In this document: positions 8,385 through 14,903 of the stretch, in pieces
Layout: the number at the start of each line of letters is the position of its first letter
How positions within the stretch are numbered: the first letter of the stretch is position 1
Assembly (NCBI RefSeq): GCF_020748465.1
Contig: NZ_JAHZMP010000001.1
Span: 62,001 to 126,000, forward strand
Length of the DNA: 64,000 bases
Origin: Terrisporobacter mayombei
GTDB taxonomy: Bacteria > Bacillota > Clostridia > Peptostreptococcales > Peptostreptococcaceae
Direction: 5' to 3'
Made by a program: the position numbers and the translations under genes
The notes under the pieces: generated by a model
Told to the model about the DNA's origin: nothing
Seen by the model: the letters and a program-made list of their open reading frames with translations, nothing else
Database searches by the model: none

Positions 8385-8615
8385 TTACTTTTGAGGTTGA
8401 AATAAATTCAGACCTGATAAGAAACAAATTAAAGCAGATGCTCCTATTCTCAGCCAATCCATAGAAAGCCAGAACTCCCCACCTAATACCACATCTGGAG
8501 ATGTATTAAACTCATCTGCAAAAATGCTTAAATTCAAAAATAATTTACATGATATTATTAAACAAATAAGACTTAGTACAAATATACTCCCATTTATAAA
8601 TTTATTATTTTTCAT
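8385..8615 (-). CDS. Small two-TM membrane protein, hypothetical
   Basis: 76 residues with two hydrophobic segments (about 8-30 and 52-70) joined by 'FADEFNTSPDVVLGGEFWLSMDWLR'. The ATG follows AAGGGGGATTAATAGGA. It lies about 45 bp before the membrane protein ending at 7389 on the same strand, so the two may be co-transcribed. I do not recognise the family. Confidence 0.6.
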   Translation of the reverse strand: MKNNKFINGSIFVLSLICLIISCKLFLNLSIFADEFNTSPDVVLGGEFWLSMDWLRIGASALICFLSGLNLFQPQK

Positions 8616-8669
8616 TCCTATTAATCCCCCTTAATAACTTCGAAACTATTTTTTAATTCTTATTAGATT

Positions 8670-9479
8670 TTATAGTATCCAAGATACTAAGTATTTAAAT
8701 TTATCACTTTCTTTATCATTTAACACTTTAAACTCACCTTTAAGCCCTTTTTCTTTAGCACTTAAGTGAAAATGACATAGCGCAATACCCATATCAATTT
8801 TGCTCATTTCTATTTTACCTTCATTATATATATGGAAATTATCATTTTCCTTTACTATCCTCCAAGGCTGTTTGTTAACAGCAGATGGAGCTAATCTTAC
8901 ATTCTCCAAAACTTCACCAAAATCCCCTGCTTCTTCATAAGCAAGTGGCGTATCAAAATTATTCTTGAAAAATATTTCATTAAATGCTTTTCTTTTATCT
9001 GTATTACTACCAAATACTTTAGCAATAAAGGATTTCTTATCAGCTTCAACACCCACTGGAGATACTATTGGTAAAACTTCGTTATTTTTTAAATCTATGG
9101 CATTTGCAAATTTACCTTTATTAAAAGTTCCTCCTAGCCACACAGTTCCTAAATTTAGTGAGGTAGTGTATAATACAACTTTTTCAAATAAGTATCCTAA
9201 ATCATAAAGTCCCATTTCACTTTTGTCATAAGCTGCTGTTAAGTAATAAGTAGCTCCTTTTATAACTCCATATGTTCCTAATTTAGTTTCATTGTCATCT
9301 TTTTCAATTAAATTGACTCTTATTTTCCCACCAAAGATTCCTTCACTATTATTAATTTCTTTTAAGTAAGATTCTATTTTTTCAATAATATCCTTCGATA
9401 ATTCTATATCTTTGTAAGTTCTTACTGAATGTCTAGCTTTTATTATTTCTGTAATTGATTTATTAAAAGTATTATTCAA
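8670..9479 (-). CDS. Nitroreductase family protein (TM1586-like)
   Basis: 269 residues. 'IIKARHSVRTYKDIELSKDIIEKI' is the FMN-binding start of nitroreductases (R-x-S-x-R). The second half repeats the fold ('GEVLENVRLAPSAVNKQPWRIVKENDNFHIY'), as in the single-chain TM1586 type where two half-domains are fused. Members reduce flavins or nitro-compounds with NAD(P)H. The start is a TTG preceded by AAAGGAGGA, with no in-frame ATG nearby. It lies 32 bp downstream of the acetyltransferase gene and probably shares its transcript. Confidence 0.8.
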   Translation of the reverse strand: MNNTFNKSITEIIKARHSVRTYKDIELSKDIIEKIESYLKEINNSEGIFGGKIRVNLIEKDDNETKLGTYGVIKGATYYLTAAYDKSEMGLYDLGYLFEKVVLYTTSLNLGTVWLGGTFNKGKFANAIDLKNNEVLPIVSPVGVEADKKSFIAKVFGSNTDKRKAFNEIFFKNNFDTPLAYEEAGDFGEVLENVRLAPSAVNKQPWRIVKENDNFHIYNEGKIEMSKIDMGIALCHFHLSAKEKGLKGEFKVLNDKESDKFKYLVSWIL

Positions 9480-9511
9480 ATTTATCCTCCTTTAGTCATC
9501 ATGTAAGTTAA

Positions 9512-9973
9512 CTACCATGATTCCTTCAACATTCTAAATTCTTTATAAACAGTATTACCAATTTTATATTCAAATGAATCTTTTTTATTAAAACCATATT
9601 TCTCATAAAGCTTCATGGCTACTTCGTTGTCTATTTCTACACTTGTATATAAATTTTCCTTTGGATATTTATTATGAAAAAACTCTAAAAACTTTTCCAG
9701 AGCTTTTGATCCATAGCCTTTGTTTTGAAAATTAATATCTATCATAAATCTAGAAAATGACCATCCTTCTAGTTCTTTGTCATAATCATATAATATAAAT
9801 CCCACCATTTCTTCATTATTATAAATACCTATAGGATATAACTTTTCTTCATAAAAAGCTTGCACCAGAGAAACTGCATTACTTGCAACATAATTCTTTT
9901 GATGATCCCCTACCTTTAGATTTATACAAGTATTGTAATTTGATTTATCTATTTCTTTAAAATTAATATTCAT
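9512..9973 (-). CDS. GNAT acetyltransferase, polyamine-acetyltransferase-like
   Basis: 153 residues from MNINFKEIDKSNYNTCINLK; GGGGAGAAT just before the ATG at 9973 selects this over an upstream ATG. 'NYxxCIxLKV...YVASNAVSLVQAF' resembles BltD/spermine-spermidine acetyltransferases. 'FSRFMIDINFQNKGYGSKALEKFLEF' is the acetyl-CoA-binding motif A (Q/R-x-x-G-x-G), and 'NEVAMKLYEKYGFNKK' is motif B. The likely role is acetyl transfer from acetyl-CoA to a small amine in the cytosol. Its 5' end lies just downstream of the preceding gene, which ends at 9996. Confidence 0.75.
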   Translation of the reverse strand: MNINFKEIDKSNYNTCINLKVGDHQKNYVASNAVSLVQAFYEEKLYPIGIYNNEEMVGFILYDYDKELEGWSFSRFMIDINFQNKGYGSKALEKFLEFFHNKYPKENLYTSVEIDNEVAMKLYEKYGFNKKDSFEYKIGNTVYKEFRMLKESW

Positions 9974-9995
9974 ATATTCTCCCCATAAAAACATT

Positions 9996-11114
9996 TTAAT
10001 TTTCATATACATGTGTTTTTTTAGAATTTCTAAGTATCATAAGCCCTTGTATATAATCACAAGTAACTTTATTTTCTTTACTTCCATTAAATAAGTATTC
10101 CTTATGATAAAATGGACTTTTTTCTCTTGAAAGTTCAATAAACTTATCAGATTTAATATTATCAAAATAAGAATAATTGAAAAAATTCTTTGATGGAAAA
10201 TTGCCTTCTTTGTTTTCATAAACGCATAACAAAGAATAAACTTTATTTTTTACTGGGGATGACTTACCATTGAGCAATGTGCCAAATCTTACTTCTTCCA
10301 TAGTAAGAAAATCACTATTTATATAATCTTGATATATATGCTCACTTCCAAATTGTCCAAAGAATTTATCTCCTTTTTTTAGTGAATATATAAATGAAAA
10401 GTTCTTCATCATTACCTTATCACGCATATCTTCGCCTCCGCCAATTTGATACAAGTTCTTTATTCCATTTTCAAAATATATAAATTTGTCACCGAAATAT
10501 TTTTCACAAGATTTTTTATCTTCTTCATAAGCCATTTTCAGGTATTTAGCAGACCCTGTATTTTCCTCTTTTAGAAGGTAAATTGATCTTTGAAGGGATT
10601 TTGGCACAGGTTTATTTTTATCTATTAAAGTTTTTATACCTTTTATTGCAGCCAATAAGTCGTGTTCCACATCAACGCCATACACATTTATTTTAGAATC
10701 TTCATCTAATTGTAAGTTGTATTTATATAGCCATTTATAAAATTCATATTTTTCTTTAGTATAGGCCATTGTACCTTTTAGTTGATTCATAAAAGATTTT
10801 AAATAATCTTCATTCCCACTTTGTATATACGCATTTAATAAAAGTACATTACAAAAACCTGCCTCTTCCATTATGTTTTTAACTCCAGCTTTCTTATTTA
10901 AGTATGTAAAAAATTCTTTTTTAAACTTATCACTTTTTTCCATGGTGTGAGTTTCACCAGAAAGAAATATTTCATAATTACTTGTATTTATTAAATCAAA
11001 TGAATAGTTTTCTTTTATATATTGATTTATTCTTATACTTTTATAAAAAACACTTGTCAATATTACTACAATAATGACCAACACTATCATTAGTATTTTT
11101 ATAAATTTCTTCAT
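9996..11114 (-). CDS. Membrane-anchored erythromycin-esterase/Tiki-like protein
   Basis: 372 residues with one N-terminal TM (about 5-25) and an extracytoplasmic domain. Motifs seen: 'YEIFLSGETHTMEKS' (E54, H56), 'IMEEAGF', 'VYGVDVEHDLL', 'MRDKVMMKNF' and 'KFFGQFGSEHI'. The GE-x-H, R/D...M-N and late GxxH pattern resembles the EreA/ChaN/Tiki superfamily, whose members hydrolyse ester or peptide bonds or bind haem. Overall similarity to characterised erythromycin esterases is weak, so the substrate is not assigned. The start follows GGGGGAAATAGCA. An acetyltransferase and nitroreductase follow on the same strand, perhaps a detoxification operon. Confidence 0.5.
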   Translation of the reverse strand: MKKFIKILMIVLVIIVVILTSVFYKSIRINQYIKENYSFDLINTSNYEIFLSGETHTMEKSDKFKKEFFTYLNKKAGVKNIMEEAGFCNVLLLNAYIQSGNEDYLKSFMNQLKGTMAYTKEKYEFYKWLYKYNLQLDEDSKINVYGVDVEHDLLAAIKGIKTLIDKNKPVPKSLQRSIYLLKEENTGSAKYLKMAYEEDKKSCEKYFGDKFIYFENGIKNLYQIGGGEDMRDKVMMKNFSFIYSLKKGDKFFGQFGSEHIYQDYINSDFLTMEEVRFGTLLNGKSSPVKNKVYSLLCVYENKEGNFPSKNFFNYSYFDNIKSDKFIELSREKSPFYHKEYLFNGSKENKVTCDYIQGLMILRNSKKTHVYEN

Positions 11115-11333
11115 TGCTATTTCCCCCGTATTTTAATATAACTTATTCTAATTGTAGCACAAAGAAAAAAATGAAAATTCTATAATGCTAAGAAAATTTA
11201 ACACTTCTATAATAAAGAAAGTAGTATAATTTTTTTATAATTCATAGTCCCTGTTAATTTGTAGGAAAAATTCCTACATTATGGAATAATGAAATTAAAA
11301 GAATTTTGATAAAAATGGAGGAATATAATATTT

Positions 11334-11573
11334 ATGAAATCACCTGGTATGATGTCCATAGTTTTAGGAATAATAATTATTATTTTTACATCAGTAGAAT
11401 ACTATAAAGAAAAAACTGAAAAAATAAATTTATTTGTAGATATAGGAACCGGTATTTTTATTGTAATCCTTGGATTATTGCTATTACTTAATATAATTCC
11501 TATCGAATACATATCATTTATTGTTTTTCCAGCAATGATTATATATTTTCTTATTGATCAGAAGATTAAGTAA
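11334..11573 (+). CDS. Small two-TM membrane protein, hypothetical
   Basis: 79 residues with hydrophobic stretches at about 5-22 and 33-50 plus a third short one near 58-72. GGAGG lies 12 bases before the ATG. It is a lone plus-strand gene among minus-strand genes and converges on the 61-residue gene with which it shares a bidirectional terminator. Family not recognised. Confidence 0.6.
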   Translation: MKSPGMMSIVLGIIIIIFTSVEYYKEKTEKINLFVDIGTGIFIVILGLLLLLNIIPIEYISFIVFPAMIIYFLIDQKIK

Positions 11574-11603
11574 ATTAATGATTTATTACAGAATTCTATT
11601 ACA

Positions 11604-11645
11604 AAAATAAGCCTATATCTTACATTAAGATATAGGCTTATTTTA
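11604..11645. terminator. Bidirectional terminator
   Basis: A 14-bp perfect stem, AAGCCTATATCTTA with its complement (11609-11639), loop CAT, T-rich on both sides. It separates the convergent genes ending at 11573 and 11638 and includes the latter's stop codon. Confidence 0.9.
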
Positions 11646-11823
11646 CTTCTATTTCACCAATAAACCACAACTCTCCTTCATAGCATAAATCATCTTCATA
11701 AATCTCTTCTTTTTTAGGAAATTCTGAGGTTAATTCTATTATGTTATTTTCCATATCCTTAAATTTACGGCTTTGTCCTCTTATCTTTTTTTTATGTGAT
11801 TTATCTGGATAAATATGATCCAT
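11638..11823 (-). CDS. Small charged hypothetical protein
   Basis: 61 residues, hydrophilic, with a basic first third (HKKKIRGQSRKFK) and an acidic remainder. GAAGGAGGAC is well placed before the ATG. No family recognised. It has no membrane segment or signal peptide. Its stop lies within the stem of the shared terminator. Confidence 0.55.
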   Translation of the reverse strand: MDHIYPDKSHKKKIRGQSRKFKDMENNIIELTSEFPKKEEIYEDDLCYEGELWFIGEIEVK

Positions 11824-11881
11824 TATAAGTCCTCCTTCGTTTCTGTCTAAAATTTGGTGTAATTATATTATAAGCAATGAT

Positions 11882-12058
11882 TTATTTATTCTTCAGTGAC
11901 AACACTTCTTGCACACAAAGAGGGATAAACATTATTAATGATAAAATCATTACAATTCCATAAATCATATCATTTATAGCAGTTAAGCGATTTACTATAT
12001 TTAGCACTATAAAAATAAACATCCCCAAATAACCAATAATTTTTATATACGTCTTCAT
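11882..12058 (-). CDS. Small two-TM hypothetical protein
   Basis: 58 residues from MKTYIKIIGYLGMF, with two hydrophobic segments (about 5-22 and 30-48) and a lysine-rich tail. The ATG at 12058 is preferred to one two codons earlier because AAGGAAG then has normal spacing. Family not recognised. Confidence 0.5.
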   Translation of the reverse strand: MKTYIKIIGYLGMFIFIVLNIVNRLTAINDMIYGIVMILSLIMFIPLCVQEVLSLKNK

Positions 12059-12158
12059 TATCATCTTCCTTTCATTTTCATAAGTATAAATTCCAAGCTA
12101 TTTTATTATTTTTTATTTAGAGTATATATAATAATAAAGTTACATAATATTTAATAGG

Positions 12159-12292
12159 CTACAATTTATTTATTAACGGTGGATATTTATTGAATATAAA
12201 ATCCAACCATAAATACTATCAATAGGCCTTAGGGTAGTGAGAGTCAAGAACTCATTTTGTTTAGGGCTACTTTATAAATAAATAAATTGTAG
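12159..12292. ncRNA. Candidate structured RNA bounded by a perfect 16-bp inverted repeat
   Basis: CTACAATTTATTTATT (12159-12174) is the exact complement of 12277-12292. Inside are a GGT+GGAT / ATCC+ACC hairpin (about 12178-12211) and a GTAG-TGAG ... CTCA ... CTAC two-part helix (about 12235-12270). The interior is richer in G+C than its surroundings and has no open reading frame. A TATAAT at 12127-12132 and a terminator at 12303-12332 would fit a plus-strand transcript of about 190 nt. I do not recognise the family; it could also be a small non-autonomous repeat. Confidence 0.4.
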
Positions 12293-12302
12293 TTTTATAT
12301 AT

Positions 12303-12332
12303 AAAGGGTGTATCAAAATTGATACGCCCTTA
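12303..12332. terminator. Hairpin terminator, GGGTGTATCAA type, copy 1
   Basis: AAGGGTGTATCAA pairs with TTGATACGCCCTT around a two-base loop. It follows the 59-residue gene on the minus strand and the candidate RNA on the plus strand. Similar hairpins occur at 12716 and 26917. Confidence 0.75.
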
Positions 12333-12387
12333 AATAATTTATACTTATGTTATTAAATCAATAATCTCTTTTAGATTCTATTGTAAG

Positions 12388-12567
12388 TTATCTAACCTTT
12401 GATTTACTTAAAATTACGTCTACTAATGTTATTCCAATTATTAAACCAATAGATGTACTAATAAAAACTTGTTCAAAAAAAGGCACTTTATATATTGTTA
12501 CATAAACTAGCCTTAAACATGTTAATAATACTAGAGTTAGTAAACATCTCAATCCTATCTTTTTCAT
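12388..12567 (-). CDS. Small two-TM hypothetical protein
   Basis: An open frame of 59 codons plus stop: MKKIGLRCLLTLVLLTCLRL, then VYVTIYKVPFFEQVFISTS and IGLIIGITLVDVILSKSKVR. Two hydrophobic helices flank a short loop. AAGGAAGGAGAAAATTTT before the ATG is a strong ribosome binding site, which is the main reason to call it a gene. The GGGTGTATCAA-type terminator follows. Family not recognised. Confidence 0.6.
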   Translation of the reverse strand: MKKIGLRCLLTLVLLTCLRLVYVTIYKVPFFEQVFISTSIGLIIGITLVDVILSKSKVR

Positions 12568-12715
12568 AAAATTTTCTCCTTCCTTTTATATAAAGCCATT
12601 TATTATTTTAATTATTTATACAACTACATCATAAATAGTATTGTTAATATTTAATATCGTCAACAAACTTATGATATTTTACAAATTCTTAAGGTTTAAG
12701 CAAATTATAGGTGCT

Positions 12716-12748
12716 AAAAGGGTGTATCAAAATTGATACACCCTTTAA
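12716..12748 (-). terminator. Hairpin terminator, GGGTGTATCAA type, copy 2
   Basis: AAAGGGTGTATCAA with TTGATACACCCTTT, a perfect stem, just downstream of the symporter stop at 12778. Confidence 0.85.
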
Positions 12749-12777
12749 TATTAGAATTTCCACATTCTATTTTATAT

Positions 12778-14070
12778 CTAAGCAAGCGCTGCTTGATCTT
12801 CTTCTTCATAATTTTCAAATACTTCTCTATCTAAATCTCCATTTTGATGAGCAACTATAGCAGTACAAACAGCATCTCCTGTTATATTTACAGCAGTTCT
12901 AGTCATATCAAGTATTCTGTCTATACCCATAATTAATGCTATACCTTCCACTGGAAGTCCTACAGAGTTAAACACCATAGAAAGAGTAATTAAACCAACA
13001 CCTGGAACTCCTGCTGTACCTATTGATGCTAATGTAGCTGTTGCAATAACAGTTAAATAATCAACAAATGTTAAATCCACATGGAATGCCTGGGCAACGA
13101 ATACAACTGCCACACCTTGCATTATTGCTGTACCATCCATGTTTACAGTAGCTCCTAGAGGTATAGTAAATGAAGATATTTTCTTATTTACTCCAATTTT
13201 TTTCTCTAAAGTATCAATTGACATTGGTATTGTAGCATTTGATGTTGCTGTAGAAAATGCAAACCCCATAACTGGTGCAAATTTCTTTATAAATTTAACT
13301 GGATTTAAACCTGTAAATCCTTTAAACATTGACATGTAAACAACAAAACATTGTAAACCAAGGGCAAAGAACACACTAAACATATATTTTAACATTGGTA
13401 CAAAAGCATCAAATCCTATGTTTGCAAATGTTTTAGATATTAAGCAAAAAACACCTATAGGAGCAACCTTCATAACTATCATTGTCATTTCCATCATTAC
13501 ATCGTTAAATTGTGCAAAAAATTTAGATACCACATCTACTTTCTTACCTAATTTTGCAAGTATTATACCAATTAATATGGCAAATAAAATTATTTGAAGC
13601 ATATTTCCTTCTGCTAAACCTTGTATAGGGTTTTTAGGTATTATGTCTAATAAAGTATCAGCAAAGCCTGCAGTCTCTGCTATAGTAGTTTTTGTTTGTT
13701 CTATAGCTGATATATCAAGCCCTATTCCTGGATTAATTACTTTTGCCACAGATAAAGCAACTGCTACAGCAAGTGCAGTAGTTATTAAGTAAAATCCCAT
13801 AGTTTTAATTCCTACTTTTCCTAGGGTTTTTGTATCACCAATTGCTGATGCTCCACATACTAAAGAGCAAAATACTAAAGGAACAACAAGCATTTGCATC
13901 AATCTTAAAAATCCGTTTCCTATTATATAAAATACTCCATCTACTAAGATCTTGTCTCTAAAAGTACTTGCCGGTACAAAGTAATGTAGAATTATACCAA
14001 ATATTGCACCTAATATTAATGCTATAAAAATTTTCGTTGTTAAGTTAAATTTTTTCTTTGTAGTCTCCAT
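12778..14070 (-). CDS. Dicarboxylate/amino acid:cation symporter (DAACS)
   Basis: 430 residues of the glutamate/aspartate transporter (GltP/GltT/DctA) fold. Signature segments are 'TATSNATIPMSIDTLEK' (hairpin 1 serine-rich motif), 'GATVNMDGTAIMQGVAVVF' (TM7 NMDGT cation site) and 'GTAGVPGVGLITLSMVF' (hairpin 2). The TM8 residues 'ILDMTRTAVNITGDAVCTAIV' include the D and R that contact acidic amino acids; the Arg in DMTRTAVN suggests glutamate/aspartate or dicarboxylate uptake. The ATG at 14070 follows GGAGGCAGAA; an ATG four codons earlier overlaps that site. It is transcribed away from the ferredoxin-like gene, with about 370 bp between. Confidence 0.9.
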   Translation of the reverse strand: METTKKKFNLTTKIFIALILGAIFGIILHYFVPASTFRDKILVDGVFYIIGNGFLRLMQMLVVPLVFCSLVCGASAIGDTKTLGKVGIKTMGFYLITTALAVAVALSVAKVINPGIGLDISAIEQTKTTIAETAGFADTLLDIIPKNPIQGLAEGNMLQIILFAILIGIILAKLGKKVDVVSKFFAQFNDVMMEMTMIVMKVAPIGVFCLISKTFANIGFDAFVPMLKYMFSVFFALGLQCFVVYMSMFKGFTGLNPVKFIKKFAPVMGFAFSTATSNATIPMSIDTLEKKIGVNKKISSFTIPLGATVNMDGTAIMQGVAVVFVAQAFHVDLTFVDYLTVIATATLASIGTAGVPGVGLITLSMVFNSVGLPVEGIALIMGIDRILDMTRTAVNITGDAVCTAIVAHQNGDLDREVFENYEEEDQAALA

Positions 14071-14082
14071 TTCTGCCTCCAT

Positions 14083-14442
14083 TTTTGATTAGAATTTTCA
14101 TAGTCATAATATTTATCATTTAATTAATTGCAAGTTTTAATAAGATATATTCATTCATTATGACATCTTTCCATTCATTTTTTCTTTCATCATGATTTAA
14201 TCCCCGGCATTTCATGTATTTCCGAGTTTTTTATTAATGTAATTATATCAGAAAATGAATAATTGTAAATATGAATATCTATATTCAGAATATTTAGTTT
14301 TATTCAATAAAAACCTAGTTCAAATTTATTATTATTTCTAATATTAATTAAAAATAATTGTTTGAAATTACATATGTCTTGGTATAAAATTAAAAGTACT
14401 GATTCAGTATTTATAAATTAATAATATTACGGAGGAATAATT
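14083..14442. other. Divergent intergenic region with a palindrome
   Basis: 360 bp between divergent genes. It holds GAATAT-CT-ATATTC (about 14273-14286), an inverted repeat with ArgR-box-like look, but the match is weak and no regulator is assigned. Nothing else is supported. Confidence 0.3.
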
Positions 14443-14763
14443 ATGGCAGGAAATAAAATAATATGTCATTGTAAAAATGTTTCTTATATAGATATAAGAA
14501 TGGCAATGATAGATGGTGCAAGAACTTTAGAAGAAATCAAAGAAAAAACAGGAGCTGCTACTGGATGTGGTGGATGTGCTGGGGCAATAGAAGAAATATT
14601 AGCTTCAGTATGTGGATGTAAAAAAGTATCATTAGCGGATGTTGTAAGTGCAGTAAACAACGGTTGTGATACAGTTGAAAAAGTTGCAGAAGCTACTAAA
14701 GCAGGGTCTGGTTGTGGAAGATGTAGAGCTTTAGTTCAAAACGTTATAGATATAAAAAGATAG
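14443..14763 (+). CDS. Tandem BFD-type [2Fe-2S]-binding protein
   Basis: 106 residues made of two bacterioferritin-associated-ferredoxin (BFD-like) domains. Domain 1 has CHC at 8-10 and CGGC near 44-47; domain 2 has CGC near 64-66 and CGRC near 99-102. Each C-x-C ... C-x-x-C set binds one [2Fe-2S] cluster in a small all-helical fold. Single-domain versions pair with bacterioferritin or occur in NirB, NifU and nitrogen-assimilation enzymes; a stand-alone doublet suggests electron or cluster transfer in the cytosol. ACGGAGGAAT precedes the ATG, and a strong terminator follows at once, so it is monocistronic. Confidence 0.85.
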   Translation: MAGNKIICHCKNVSYIDIRMAMIDGARTLEEIKEKTGAATGCGGCAGAIEEILASVCGCKKVSLADVVSAVNNGCDTVEKVAEATKAGSGCGRCRALVQNVIDIKR

Positions 14764-14789
14764 TTTTTAAATTATCTTTATAAATAGGA

Positions 14790-14830
14790 AAAGGAGTTTA
14801 CTATTATTAATCATAGTAAATTCCTTTTTT
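14790..14830 (+). terminator. Rho-independent terminator
   Basis: GGAGTTTACTAT (14793-14804) with ATAGTAAATTCC (14813-14824) followed by TTTTTT, after the double BFD gene. Confidence 0.9.
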
Positions 14831-14903
14831 ATTGACAAAATTCTATTTATTTCCACATATTTTATTGTATAATATACTTAAAATTTAAAATTAGGGGGAA
14901 CAA

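Noticed and set aside
12159-12292. The 134-bp inverted-repeat element as an insertion sequence.
   Set aside because: Too short for a transposase, and no target-site duplication is evident; kept as an RNA candidate instead.
14273-14286. ArgR-box-like palindrome GAATAT..ATATTC between the symporter and ferredoxin genes.
   Set aside because: Arms are only six A+T-rich bases and the spacing does not match the consensus; such palindromes are expected by chance in this composition.
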